Program-made: the position numbers and the translations under genes
Notes under the pieces: generated by a model
The model's database searches: none
Seen by the model: only the letters and a program-made list of their open reading frames with translations
Told to the model about the DNA's origin: nothing
Shown here: positions 8,578 to 17,518 of the stretch, one piece after another
How positions within the stretch are numbered: position 1 is the stretch's first letter
Layout of the letters: each line of letters opens with the position of its first letter
Assembly (NCBI GenBank): GCA_031362985.1
Contig: JANLTO010000144.1
Location: forward strand, 6,383 to 70,382
Length of the DNA: 64,000 bases
Direction: 5' to 3'
Origin: SHZL01 sp031362985
Lineage (GTDB): Bacteria > Pseudomonadota > Gammaproteobacteria > Xanthomonadales > SZUA-36

Positions 8578-9672
8578 ATGCAAGAACTTGATCCAGCAGT
8601 GCGGCAAAGTGAGCTGTCCGCGACAGTCACAAATGTCGTCATCCGAGTGGGGGCACTGGCGATGCTGACGTTCTGGTGTTTCCGGATACTGCAACCCTTC
8701 TTCATCCCTGTGCTGTGGGGAATCATCATTGCCGTGGCGATTTATCCCTTGTACCACATGCTGGTCGGGTTTTTGCGTGGCCGGAGAACCCTGGCGGCTG
8801 CGCTCGTTACCGTGGTGCTTCTGGCGGTATTGCTGGTACCGACCATCATGCTGACCACGCTGCTGGTGGAGAATGCCGCCGTGTTGGCACAACATGTCCG
8901 CCAGGAACACATCACTATTCCGCCGCCGCCCGCCTCGGTCAAAGACTGGCCACTGATCGGTGAATACGTCGCCGACACGTGGAACCTGGCTGCCACCAAC
9001 CTGGCCGATGCCATGAAACTGATACAACCACAGTTGAAGGCCGTAGGCGCGTGGATGCTGGGTATGGCAACCAGCGGCGGACTGGGCCTGATCATGTTCG
9101 TATTTGCTTTTGCCATCGCCGGCATCCTGCTGCGGTATTCCGAGGGGGCATCCAAAGTTGCCCATGGCTTATCGGGACGCCTGGCAGGTGCACGCGGCGA
9201 CGAATTTGCCAAACTTACCGGGGCGGCGATCCGCAGTGTGGCGCAGGGCGTGCTGGGCGTTGCCATTATTCAGACCCTGCTGGCCGGGCTCGGCTTCATG
9301 GTGGTCGGCCTGCCCGGCGCGGGAATCTGGGCTTTTTTGTGCCTGATCTCTGCCACCGTGCAGATCGGCGTGGGTCCCATCGTCATTCCTGCAGTCATAT
9401 ACGTGTTTATGACCGGGGACACCACCACTGCCGTGGTCTTTGCGATCTGGAATGCGTTGGTCCTGGTGCTCGATAACGTGCTCAAACCCCTGCTGCTGGG
9501 GCGCGGTGTCGATGTACCCATGGCCGTGATATTTCTCGGTGCCATAGGTGGTTTGTTGTGGTCTGGAATCGTCGGCCTGTTTGTTGGGGCGATCGTGTTG
9601 ACACTGGGGTACAAATTGTTCGAGGCCTGGCTTGCCTCCGAAGCAGAATCACCACCTGTTAACGCCGTGTAG
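8578..9672 (+). CDS. AI-2E family transporter (PerM/TqsA-like permease)
   Basis: An inner-membrane protein of 364 residues with about eight hydrophobic segments arranged in the AI-2E family pattern: two N-terminal segments, a long soluble loop, then a glycine-rich C-terminal bundle containing GLPGAGIWAFLCLISATVQIG and GAIGGLLWSGIVGLFVGAIVLT. Members export autoinducer-2 or act as Na+/H+ antiporters or general permeases, so the substrate is open. The ATG at 8578 is preferred over the GTG at 8548 because GGGGAGAG (8566-8573) lies at a suitable distance. The outer-membrane barrel gene follows after 5 bases, suggesting co-transcription. Confidence 0.88.
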   Translation: MQELDPAVRQSELSATVTNVVIRVGALAMLTFWCFRILQPFFIPVLWGIIIAVAIYPLYHMLVGFLRGRRTLAAALVTVVLLAVLLVPTIMLTTLLVENAAVLAQHVRQEHITIPPPPASVKDWPLIGEYVADTWNLAATNLADAMKLIQPQLKAVGAWMLGMATSGGLGLIMFVFAFAIAGILLRYSEGASKVAHGLSGRLAGARGDEFAKLTGAAIRSVAQGVLGVAIIQTLLAGLGFMVVGLPGAGIWAFLCLISATVQIGVGPIVIPAVIYVFMTGDTTTAVVFAIWNALVLVLDNVLKPLLLGRGVDVPMAVIFLGAIGGLLWSGIVGLFVGAIVLTLGYKLFEAWLASEAESPPVNAV

Positions 9673-9677
9673 CGGCA

Positions 9678-11009
9678 GTGCGAGCCGGGGCTTTTCTACC
9701 CATTGCCAACTTGACTTGGCTGCGCTGCACCAGCGTGGTCTGCATCAGCCTCCTGCCAAGCATCACCACAGCGGGGATCGAACTGTATAAAACCGACGAA
9801 TCCAGGCTGGAGTTCAATGCCAATTTCGTGGGAGCGTTCTTCCAGAACAGCTCCTGGTTCGGGCAATCCGAGGAATTTCTCGGTGGCGACACCGATTCCT
9901 GGGGAGAATTCGGCACGGAGCTTGGCCTTGCCTGGGAATACACTGATGGCAAGTCCACCGTGTTCGCCGAACTCAGCGGAATTTACACCAGCACGGGCAA
10001 CGAGGACGCCTCCGGCCTGACCATCGACCTGGACAAAACCAGCAGGGCATCCCTTGAGCAGGCTCATCTGGGCTGGCGCTATGATGGCCCCTTCAAAGGG
10101 CTGGAAGAAGATACGTTTTCCCTGACCGTGGGCCGGCAGGACTACCTGATCGGCAGCGGCTTGCTGATTGCCGATGGACACAGCGATGGTGGTGAACGCG
10201 GTGGCTGGTACATAGGCTTGCGCAAGGCGTTCCAGGAATCCGTCATTGCCAGGCTGAAGAGCAACACCCTGGTGGCGGAAGGTTTCTTCATCCAGAACAC
10301 GCCACGCCGGGGTGGTACCCAGGGCGAAGCAGTCGGCGGTAATTTTGAATACACCTTTGCCGAATCCCTTACCGCAGCAGCCACCTACATGGTGGTGAAT
10401 CCCAAGCTGCAGGACACCGACGACCTGGACGTCTGGTCCTGGCGTCTCGGCTGGAAGGGCTTGGGAGGGCTGGAACTGAACGGCGAGTACGTGATTGAGA
10501 ACAGCGATCAGTACGACGCCGATGGCTGGTATGGGCAGGCAGCCTGGGCATTCAGCGATACCGGCTGGTCGCCGTGGATCGCTTACCGTTATGCAGTGTT
10601 CAGCGGCGATGATCCCGCTACCGCAAAAAACGAGACGTTTAGTTCGATCGCTTACGGCTACACCGATTACGGTTCGTGGTACCAGGGCGAGATCACCGGA
10701 AACTACCCGCTGGGGAATGGCAACCTGGGCAGCAAGCAGTTCCGCATCAAGGCGCAACCGAATGACGCGCTGACGCTGAACCTGCTTTACTACAGTTTCA
10801 AACTCGAAGAACCCGGAACCCTATCCCCGGACGTCACCAGCGATGACTGGGGCGATGAAATCAACTTCACTGCGGACTGGGCGGCCACCGATAACTGGTA
10901 CCTGATCGGCGTACTCGCAGTGCTCTTTCCTGGCGATGCCGCCGTGCAATGGACGGGCGGTAACGATGACTGGTGGTACTCGATGTTGTATGCCTCGTAC
11001 ACATTTTGA
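9678..11009 (+). CDS. Outer-membrane beta-barrel protein (alginate-export/porin-like)
   Basis: A secreted barrel of about 443 residues, ending in Phe (SMLYASYTF), the usual C-terminal signature for BAM-dependent insertion. Alternating aromatic/polar strands run through the whole length, with the sequence RQDYLIGSGLLIADGHSDGG resembling the alginate-export (AlgE-like) barrel family. The start is uncertain: the GTG at 9678, only 5 bases after the upstream stop, gives a signal peptide ending near SITTAG, but a downstream TTG would also give one. With the AI-2E permease it could form an inner/outer membrane pair. The substrate is unknown. Confidence 0.72.
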   Translation: MRAGAFLPIANLTWLRCTSVVCISLLPSITTAGIELYKTDESRLEFNANFVGAFFQNSSWFGQSEEFLGGDTDSWGEFGTELGLAWEYTDGKSTVFAELSGIYTSTGNEDASGLTIDLDKTSRASLEQAHLGWRYDGPFKGLEEDTFSLTVGRQDYLIGSGLLIADGHSDGGERGGWYIGLRKAFQESVIARLKSNTLVAEGFFIQNTPRRGGTQGEAVGGNFEYTFAESLTAAATYMVVNPKLQDTDDLDVWSWRLGWKGLGGLELNGEYVIENSDQYDADGWYGQAAWAFSDTGWSPWIAYRYAVFSGDDPATAKNETFSSIAYGYTDYGSWYQGEITGNYPLGNGNLGSKQFRIKAQPNDALTLNLLYYSFKLEEPGTLSPDVTSDDWGDEINFTADWAATDNWYLIGVLAVLFPGDAAVQWTGGNDDWWYSMLYASYTF

Positions 11010-11036
11010 ATTGCCAGGCGACCTGCGGTAGCGGAA

Positions 11037-12761
11037 TCAGGGACGCCAGTCGATAGAGTAATCGGCGAGGTAGGCATCCACAGACGCACCAACAGTTGGG
11101 TGAAAGCTGCTGGCCCCGAACCGGTCGAACAGCTCGAAGCGTTTCAGCTTGTCTTTGACCGGATCTTTCATCTCGGCGAAGTGCAACTCGATCCCTGCCG
11201 CCTGCAGTGCCCGGTGTAGCTCGGCCAGGGTATCCGCCGACGTCACATCCACGCTGGTCACCGGCTCAGCCGCAACGATCACGCGCCGCACCGGTGAAGG
11301 CGAGGCAGCCACGGCCTGCAATACACGCTGCTGGAACTGTTCCGCGTTGGCGAAAAACAGCGGAGCATCCCAGCGAAACAGGACCAATCCCGGAATCAGC
11401 CGGGCTGCGGGAAAACGTGCAATGTCGTGGTAGCCGCGCAGTCCGCCCACGCGGCCCATAACCGCGGAGTACGGCCGCCAGCCATCCCACAGGAACTCGA
11501 TGACCGCGATGACGATCGCCATGCCAATTCCGGGAATCGCCCCCAGTGTGGCCACGCCTGCAACACAAGCCAGCGACAGCCAGAACTCCCAGCGCTGAAT
11601 GCGCCAGATGCGCACCAGGTCCTTGAATTCGAACAGGCCGATGGCTGCGGTAATCACGACCGCCGCCAGTGCACTGGTGGGGAGATTGTGCAGCAGGTCG
11701 GGTGCAACTACGAGCAGAAGTGCCACCATCAGCGCGCCGACTACTCCGGTGAGCTGGGTCCTTGCGCCGGAGGCTTCCGCCACCGGCGTGCGCGAAGCGC
11801 TGCTGCTGATCGGAAAACCCTGGAAGAATCCGGCCGCAAGGTTGGCTGCACCGAGGCCAATCATTTCCTGGTTCGGATCGACCCGGGTGTTGTTCCTGGC
11901 CGCCAGGCTGCGCGAAAGGACACTGGTGTCGGCGAAGGACACCAGGGCAATGGCGCAAGCGCCGATGACCACCGCGCCCAAATCAGCGAACCCTATCCAC
12001 GGGATGGAAAACGACGGCAGCCCCTGCGGCAGCGAACCGAGTACTTTCACCCCCGCGCCGGTGCCGAGGTCAAAAACCCCGACCACGAGGGTGGCTGCCA
12101 CCACGGCCAGCAGGATGCCGGGGAATCGCGGGAAACGTTTGAGCACCATGATTGCGGCCAGCGTACCCGCACCGATGCCAAAGGCGGCCCAGTTGACCTG
12201 GCCGTGAAGCACCGATTGTGCGATCCGGGCGAGATCCCTCAACGGCCCGGTCTGCTCGATGGAGAAGCCGAACAGCTTGGGCAACTGGCTGATCAATACC
12301 ACCAGCGCTATGCCGTTCATGTACCCGTAACGGATGGGCTTGGACAACAGCTCGGTAATGAACCCGAGGCGCAGGAAGCCAGCCAGGATGCACACCAGCC
12401 CAGAAACCACTGCGAGCAGTCCCGCAACGGCCACAGCCCGCATCGGGTCGCCGGCGGACAGCGGCAATACCACCGCGAGGATCAGCGCCGCCAGGGACGA
12501 ATCCGGCCCGAGTACCATAATGCGGCTGGGCCCGAACAGTGCATAGGCCAACAGGGGAATGATCGTGGCATACAGCCCGTAAATGCCTGGCACGCCTGAG
12601 GCCACGGCGTAGGCAATACCCACCGGGACCAGCATGGTCGTGAGCACCAGGCCGGCAGCCAGGTCGCGCGGCAACCAGGCGGCTTCGTAGTGACGCAGCA
12701 TGGCCAGCCCCGGCACGAACTGTTGCCAGCCAATGAACTCCTTGCTGACTGGCACGGTCAT
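11037..12761 (-). CDS. SulP family anion transporter with STAS domain (second copy)
   Basis: Inner-membrane anion transporter, 574 residues. The SulP entry motif is LAAGLVLTTMLVPVGIAYAVASGVPGIYGLY. Twelve or more membrane segments run to about residue 420, and the STAS domain (about 450-570) carries the loop AAEPVTSVDVTSADTLAEL. It is clearly a paralogue of the SulP gene at 6669 but diverged: it contains the DTSVLSRSLAARNN motif typical of the SulP core and lacks the longer N-terminal tail. It lies 88 bases downstream of the ABC-cyclic-nucleotide gene on the same strand, probably one transcript, with a 12-bp tandem repeat in between. Confidence 0.91.
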   Translation of the reverse strand: MTVPVSKEFIGWQQFVPGLAMLRHYEAAWLPRDLAAGLVLTTMLVPVGIAYAVASGVPGIYGLYATIIPLLAYALFGPSRIMVLGPDSSLAALILAVVLPLSAGDPMRAVAVAGLLAVVSGLVCILAGFLRLGFITELLSKPIRYGYMNGIALVVLISQLPKLFGFSIEQTGPLRDLARIAQSVLHGQVNWAAFGIGAGTLAAIMVLKRFPRFPGILLAVVAATLVVGVFDLGTGAGVKVLGSLPQGLPSFSIPWIGFADLGAVVIGACAIALVSFADTSVLSRSLAARNNTRVDPNQEMIGLGAANLAAGFFQGFPISSSASRTPVAEASGARTQLTGVVGALMVALLLVVAPDLLHNLPTSALAAVVITAAIGLFEFKDLVRIWRIQRWEFWLSLACVAGVATLGAIPGIGMAIVIAVIEFLWDGWRPYSAVMGRVGGLRGYHDIARFPAARLIPGLVLFRWDAPLFFANAEQFQQRVLQAVAASPSPVRRVIVAAEPVTSVDVTSADTLAELHRALQAAGIELHFAEMKDPVKDKLKRFELFDRFGASSFHPTVGASVDAYLADYSIDWRP

Positions 12762-12768
12762 GTGCCCC

Positions 12769-12828
12769 GGTTCAAGGCTTGGTTCAGGGCTTGGTTCAGG
12801 GCTTGGTTCGGGTCTGGGTTCAGGTCTT
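12769..12828. repeat. 12-bp tandem repeat, five copies
   Basis: Five consecutive units of GGTTCAGGGCTT (first and last two degenerate) occupy the gap between the ABC exporter gene and the SulP start codon at 12761. The repeat lies in the predicted leader of the SulP gene, 8 bases upstream of its ATG, so it could affect translation initiation there. Confidence 0.85.
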
Positions 12829-12849
12829 GCCTGGGATCTGGCCAGGCGC

Positions 12850-15126
12850 TCATGGCTCAGCCGAGACTATGGCGTCGTCGGCGCCATGGCGGACTTTCAG
12901 TTGCTGCTGCAGGGTGGCAAGAATCCCTGGTTGGCGTTGCAGAAGGCGCAGGAACGAGGCGCGGCGCAGAGTGAGGAAAACCGTCGCGGCCTCGGATGTC
13001 ACGGTGGCATTGCGTGGGCTGTCCTGCAGCAAGGCGACTTCGCCGAAATTGTCGCCGTCCTGCAGCACTGCCAGCGTATGCTCCGCGCCGTCGTCGCTGG
13101 TGGCGGAAACGCGCACCCGGCCGCGCGCGATCACGTAGAACTTGTCACCTACGTCATGATGGCGAAACACTACAGCACCGGGAGCGGCTTCCTCGATGCG
13201 GAACAGATCGGCAATCTGCTCGCACATTCCTTCATCGAGGTCCTTGAAGATGCCAATGCGCCGCAGACTGGCCGGGTCGACCTTTGCGTGCGATCCGTCC
13301 TCCGAAAAAGCCACGGCATTCTGCTTGGCCCACAGGTCCGCGTAAATACCGCCGCGCGCAAGAAGCTCGCGGTGGTTGCCTGCCTCCATCAGGCGCCCCG
13401 CATGGAAGACAAAAATGCGATCGTAGTTGACCAACGGGCTCAAGCGGTGCGTGACCGTAATGGTGGTCTGCTCGCCCGCGAGCCGATCCAGCGTCGCGTT
13501 GATCGCAGCTTCAGTCGAGGGATCAAGCGCAGAGGTGGCTTCATCGAGCACCAGGATGCTCGGATGGCGGATCAGGGCACGGGCGATCGCCAGTCGCTGC
13601 CGCTGGCCGCCGGATAGCCGGCTGCCATTCTCACCGACCGGGGAGTCGTAACCCTGCGGCATGGCCACGATGACGTCGTGGAGCTCGGCCAGGCGACATG
13701 CCGCTTCCACTTCCTCGTCGCTGGCATCGGCACAGCCCATGCGTACGTTCTCCCGCACGGACGTGTTGAACAGCACATTGTCCTGGAAGACCACGCCCAT
13801 CTGCGACACCAATGAGTTCTGGGTGGCGTCACGCAGGTCAAGACCGTCGCAGCAGATGCGACCCTGGTCAGGATCGAAGAAGCGCAGGATGAGGTTGAGG
13901 CAGGTACTCTTGCCGCATCCGCTGGAGCCCACGAACGCGACCCGCGCCCCCTTCGGAATTTCCAGCGAGACTTCGTCCAGGTTGCGGCGCTCTCCCGTGT
14001 AGCTGAACGAAACATTCTCCAGCCGGATCGCGGTGACCAGCGGACGCAAAGTGACGGCATCGGCCCGCTCCGTGACGCGGGGCGGCGCATCGAGCAACTC
14101 GTGGATGCGCTCCAGTCCGGTCGTTGCCTGCAGCAGCGTCGGCGCAAAACTGGAAAGCGTCATCACGGCGCCGCTGACATTGAGGAAAAGCATATTGAAG
14201 GAAACCAGTGAGCCGACCGAAAGTTCGCCCTGAAAGGCCATGTAACCACCCACGGTAAGCACCAGCACGTTGAACAGCCCCATGCCGATGTTGGGTGTGC
14301 GCTCGGTGGCATAGCAGTAAAAGCCGAACAGGATTCCGCGGCCACGGATCTTGTGTGATTGCTCCCGGAACTGGTTCAAAGCCGAATCCTGCAGGGAAAA
14401 TGCCTTGATAACGCGCTGCGCCTGGAGGTTTTCCTGGACCATGCTGGCGAGCACCCCCTGTTCGCGACGCAAATGAGCACCCTCCGAGAGCGCACGCGGG
14501 GCCAGAAGGCGCGGCCCGAGAATGCAAAATGGCATTGCGAGGAACAGCAGCATGGCCAGTTTCCACTCCAGCACGAACAGCACTGTGCTGCTCACCAGGA
14601 TGTTGATGCTGGCCAGGAAGGCCATCGGCAGGCCCAGGACCATGACGTTCTCGACCGCTGCGAGGTCGGTGGTGAAACGCGACAGCAGATCGCCCGAACG
14701 CATGCGGCCGAAGAAATCCATCGACTGCCGCTGCAAATGGCCGTACATGCGGATGCGGAAATCATGCAACACCTGGCCACCCAGCCAGGCATAGAGAAAG
14801 TCACGGCCGATGGCGCTGGCGACAGCTATGACGTACGCCGCCGCGAGCACGCTTGAGATCAGGACGAACGCGTCCCAGTCCTTGGGTTCGATAGCCTCGT
14901 CCACCAGGAATTTCAGGCTCAGGGGGAGGATGGTCTCGTAGGCCACGTCGATGAGCAGCGCGAGCACCAGCAACGTGGTCGCCAAACGGAATTGTGCAAG
15001 TTTTGCGAACAGGTTGTGCAGCGTCGCGCCTACAGTCAGTGTGGCCGGCTGTTCTGCACTTGCGCGTTTGGCAGTAGACCTGTGTTCGCTCATGGGGGTA
15101 TCCGGGATTTCGTTTTGTGCTTGCAT
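12850..15126 (-). CDS. ABC exporter fused to a cyclic-nucleotide-binding domain
   Basis: A half-transporter of about 758 residues. Residues about 60-350 form a six-helix exporter domain. The ATPase domain follows, with Walker A GSSGCGKST (about 398-406), signature LSGGQRQRLAIARAL (about 500), Walker B ILVLDEATSALD (about 525) and H-loop TVTHRL. Residues about 620-740 are a CAP-type cNMP-binding domain with the phosphate-binding cassette FGEVALLQDSPRNATV, including the invariant Glu and Arg. The exporter is therefore likely gated by cAMP, c-di-GMP or a similar ligand. The start is unclear: GTG 15186, ATG 15126 and ATG 15093 are all in frame, none with a strong ribosome-binding site. The substrate is unknown. 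Confidence 0.88.
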   Translation of the reverse strand: MQAQNEIPDTPMSEHRSTAKRASAEQPATLTVGATLHNLFAKLAQFRLATTLLVLALLIDVAYETILPLSLKFLVDEAIEPKDWDAFVLISSVLAAAYVIAVASAIGRDFLYAWLGGQVLHDFRIRMYGHLQRQSMDFFGRMRSGDLLSRFTTDLAAVENVMVLGLPMAFLASINILVSSTVLFVLEWKLAMLLFLAMPFCILGPRLLAPRALSEGAHLRREQGVLASMVQENLQAQRVIKAFSLQDSALNQFREQSHKIRGRGILFGFYCYATERTPNIGMGLFNVLVLTVGGYMAFQGELSVGSLVSFNMLFLNVSGAVMTLSSFAPTLLQATTGLERIHELLDAPPRVTERADAVTLRPLVTAIRLENVSFSYTGERRNLDEVSLEIPKGARVAFVGSSGCGKSTCLNLILRFFDPDQGRICCDGLDLRDATQNSLVSQMGVVFQDNVLFNTSVRENVRMGCADASDEEVEAACRLAELHDVIVAMPQGYDSPVGENGSRLSGGQRQRLAIARALIRHPSILVLDEATSALDPSTEAAINATLDRLAGEQTTITVTHRLSPLVNYDRIFVFHAGRLMEAGNHRELLARGGIYADLWAKQNAVAFSEDGSHAKVDPASLRRIGIFKDLDEGMCEQIADLFRIEEAAPGAVVFRHHDVGDKFYVIARGRVRVSATSDDGAEHTLAVLQDGDNFGEVALLQDSPRNATVTSEAATVFLTLRRASFLRLLQRQPGILATLQQQLKVRHGADDAIVSAEP

Positions 15127-15199
15127 CGCTCGTACGACCGATGGCCAGCCTCCCGCAAGGTTAACGTAAAGCGCCCGCGGCTTCACTATCCGGGAGCAT

Positions 15200-15213
15200 T
15201 TGACCGGGATTAA
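15200..15213. promoter_or_regulatory. FNR/Anr-like binding site (weaker)
   Basis: TTGAC-CGGG-ATTAA matches TTGAT-N4-ATCAA at eight of ten positions. It lies in the divergent region between the ABC-cNMP exporter and the small protein/PPK2 pair. If it works as an activator site for the minus strand, transcription would begin inside the longest possible exporter reading frame, which favours a start at 15126 or 15093 over 15186. Confidence 0.35.
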
Positions 15214-15328
15214 AGCCAGGGCCAGCGACCAGCCGCCCGCTCAGATGACCTGGGTAGGGCTTCGCTTAAAAACTTGCTGAGACTTATGCCGGGAAGTGTA
15301 AAATTCGGGAAAGCAAAGGGAGGTTTAC

Positions 15329-15607
15329 ATGAAAGATCCATCACACGGTGACGGCACCGTCCAGGTTTTGCTGGACCGTCTCAACAATTGGCGCCTGCCG
15401 CGCGCACTGGCCATGAAAGACCGGGTGGACAAAGGCGAGAAGCTTGACGAAAATGATTTGAAATTCATGGCGGCAGTGTTCCAGGACTCAAACCAGTTGA
15501 GGACGATGATATCGAGGCATCCGGAATACCAGCCGCTGGCGAACAAAATGATCGACCTGTACAGCCACATCACCCAAAAGGCTTTGGAAAATGAGCAAAG
15601 CACCTGA
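15329..15607 (+). CDS. Small soluble protein of unknown function, coupled to PPK2
   Basis: A 92-residue charged, helical-looking protein with no signal peptide or membrane segment and no family I recognise. A strong ribosome-binding site (GGGAGG) precedes the ATG, and a possible -10 box TAAAAT lies at 15299-15304. The last 17 bases overlap the start of ppk2 in another frame, so the two are translationally coupled. The sequence is Lys/Asp/Leu rich, with a central DENDLKFMAAVFQDSNQLRTMI segment. By position it may be a partner or regulator of the polyphosphate kinase, but nothing in it proves this. Confidence 0.78.
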   Translation: MKDPSHGDGTVQVLLDRLNNWRLPRALAMKDRVDKGEKLDENDLKFMAAVFQDSNQLRTMISRHPEYQPLANKMIDLYSHITQKALENEQST

Positions 15608-16454
15608 GAGCAAGAAATCCGCGAGCAAACCCGGCGGCAGCAAGAAGAAAGCCGAAAGCACACGCGTCGCCGGCGCCCCGGTTGAACTAAGCAGCAAGAT
15701 GTATCGGAAGGAACTCAAAAAACTGCACATTGAACTCGTCAAACTGCAGCAGTGGGTGATCAGGGAAGGGCTGAAAGTCTGCATCGTCTTCGAAGGCCGG
15801 GATGGCGCGGGCAAGGGTGGCACCATCAAGGCCATCACCGAGCGGGTCAGTCCGCGGGTGTTCCGCGTGGTGGCGCTACCGGCGCCCACCGAGCGGGAAA
15901 AGAGCCAGATGTACCTGCAGCGCTATGTGCAGCATTTTCCTGCGGCGGGCGAAGTCACCATCATGGATCGCAGTTGGTACAACCGCGCTGGCGTGGAACG
16001 GGTGATGGGTTTCTGCACGTCGGACCAGACCAAACGTTTCCTCAACATGGTGCCGCTGTTTGAGAAAGCCATGGTCGATTCCGGCATCATCCTGATCAAG
16101 TACTGGCTGGAAGTCAGCCCGGAGGAACAGACGCGGCGCCTGGAGTCGCGCATCCATGACGGCCGCAAGACCTGGAAGCTGTCGCCGATGGATCTGAAGT
16201 CCTACAACCGCTGGTTCGATTACTCACGCGCCCGTGACGAGATGTTCAGGGCCACCGACACCGGCATCGCACCCTGGTACGTGGTCAACACCGACAACAA
16301 GCAACGTGGCCAGCTCAACCTCATCAGCCATCTGTTGAGCTGCGTACCGTACAAGGAGATCCCGCAGGAAAAAATCAAGCTGCCCAAGCGGGGGAAGCGC
16401 GGCGACTACAAGGACTTCGATTATTCCTTCAAGTACGTGAAGGAAAAGTTCTGA
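15591..16454 (+). CDS. ppk2: Polyphosphate kinase 2
   Basis: Transfers phosphate between polyphosphate and nucleotides, mainly regenerating GTP/ATP from GDP/ADP. The 287 residues match a single-domain PPK2: Walker A FEGRDGAGKGGTIKAI (about residues 66-81), the lid-side motif RVSPRVFRVVALPAPTE, Walker B-like MDRSWYNRAGVERVMGF (about 125-141), and KYWLEVSPEEQTRRLESRI. A Lys/Ser-rich tail of about 30 residues precedes the core. The start overlaps the small protein gene. Its place among SulP, AI-2E and cNMP-regulated transport genes points to an energy-stress role. The gene ends in a strong inverted repeat. Confidence 0.93.
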   Translation: MSKAPESKKSASKPGGSKKKAESTRVAGAPVELSSKMYRKELKKLHIELVKLQQWVIREGLKVCIVFEGRDGAGKGGTIKAITERVSPRVFRVVALPAPTEREKSQMYLQRYVQHFPAAGEVTIMDRSWYNRAGVERVMGFCTSDQTKRFLNMVPLFEKAMVDSGIILIKYWLEVSPEEQTRRLESRIHDGRKTWKLSPMDLKSYNRWFDYSRARDEMFRATDTGIAPWYVVNTDNKQRGQLNLISHLLSCVPYKEIPQEKIKLPKRGKRGDYKDFDYSFKYVKEKF

Positions 16455-16460
16455 CAAGCT

Positions 16461-16485
16461 GGCAGGACCGGTTTCCGGTCCTGCC
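16461..16485. terminator. Strong hairpin between convergent genes
   Basis: GGCAGGACCGG (16461-16471) and CCGGTCCTGCC (16475-16485) form an 11-bp perfect stem with a TTT loop between the stop of ppk2 and the convergent stop of the DUF2950 gene. There is no T tract on either side, so it may be a bidirectional terminator of weak efficiency or an RNA-stabilising hairpin. Confidence 0.6.
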
Positions 16486-16514
16486 CATGGCCGCTCTTGT
16501 AGATGTTCTTCTGA

Positions 16515-17516
16515 CTATTCTTCGGGCTGCTCTGCAGCTTGTTCTGCAGCTTGTTCTTGGGGACCTTCCTCTATTTCCAGCACCGTGTCGCCGGTCGGCA
16601 TCCAGCTATCGTCTGGATCAAAGCTTGTGATCGCAGATACTGCCTGCTCGGTATCAGCCCCGAGATCCTTCTGGAAGACTATGCCGCGCTGATTGATCAC
16701 GAAGCTCATGACACCTGAATTTCCATAGGTCGCCGGCCAGGCGACCGCTGCAAACCCGCCGGTCATCAGGCCGGTTTCGTCCAGGTAGTTCACAACGCCA
16801 CCCGGCGCGTTTTCGCCCTGGCTGGTGAGCATACGGTAGAAATAGCCAAAGAAGGGATGAGGCTCCGGCCCCCAGGAATCAGACTCAGCGAGGAGATCGC
16901 CCAATGGACTCAGCTCCTCTTCGTCTTCAGTTCTCCAGTACAGGCCGTCGCGCTTGCCCTCGGCGCTACGAAACTTCTGCGCATAGGCTGGCAGGTTGCC
17001 GTCGCGGGCTTCGCTGACGTATTCCTGCTGGGCGCCCACCAGCTCATGCAATGCAGTCAGGGTCCACAGTTCATTGCGACCAATCCTGCGGTTGAGTAAC
17101 TCCTCGCGGCCTTCAGCCACGTCGAAACGCCAGCCTTGTCCATCCCGCACCAGCGGAATGGGCCACGACCAGGCTTTTTCACCGAGCAAGGCGATTTTCG
17201 TGTTCTCGTCGAAATCTTCGAATTCCACCCCGGCCTGGATCATCTCTCCAACTCGCGCATAGTCGTCGCGGTCCTGCTCATCGTCACCCGACAGCAGCAC
17301 ATCTTCACTGCCCGGACCGAAAACCTGTTTGAGACGCTCGACATCACTTTCCTGGATCAGTTTGGCCAGGTCCTGGACTGCCGCCTCGGGGCTATCGAAC
17401 ACAACGGGCGATTGTTTGGCACAGCCGGCCACCAATACCGATAGCAGTATGAGGGTCAGCCCCACATAAAATCTTCTGGACCATCCACGGTACAAACATA
17501 CAAAATATGAATTCAT
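16515..17516 (-). CDS. DUF2950 family lipoprotein
   Basis: A secreted protein of 333 residues. The signal ends in a canonical lipobox (LVAGC near residues 28-32), so it is probably anchored in the envelope. The rest matches DUF2950: the early segment FDSPEAAVQDLAKLIQ, the central DGLYW..., and the C-terminal segment VAWPATYGNSGVMSFVINQRGIVFQKDLG. The function of the family is unknown. The ATG at 17516 has a GGAGG ribosome-binding site that overlaps the end of the DUF3300 gene, so the two are coupled, as is common for this pair. The extreme C-terminus, EQAAEQAAEQ, comes from a 12-bp tandem repeat in the DNA. Confidence 0.87.
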   Translation of the reverse strand: MNSYFVCLYRGWSRRFYVGLTLILLSVLVAGCAKQSPVVFDSPEAAVQDLAKLIQESDVERLKQVFGPGSEDVLLSGDDEQDRDDYARVGEMIQAGVEFEDFDENTKIALLGEKAWSWPIPLVRDGQGWRFDVAEGREELLNRRIGRNELWTLTALHELVGAQQEYVSEARDGNLPAYAQKFRSAEGKRDGLYWRTEDEEELSPLGDLLAESDSWGPEPHPFFGYFYRMLTSQGENAPGGVVNYLDETGLMTGGFAAVAWPATYGNSGVMSFVINQRGIVFQKDLGADTEQAVSAITSFDPDDSWMPTGDTVLEIEEGPQEQAAEQAAEQPEE

Positions 17517-17518
17517 TG

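Noticed and set aside
9696..10757. 353-codon minus-strand frame inside the barrel gene
   Set aside because: Shadow frame with no family-like sequence; the plus-strand product ends in the barrel Phe signature.
11427..12599. 390-codon plus-strand frame opposite the second SulP gene
   Set aside because: Composition is His/Gln/Arg rich without domains, as expected for an antisense frame of a GC-rich membrane protein gene.
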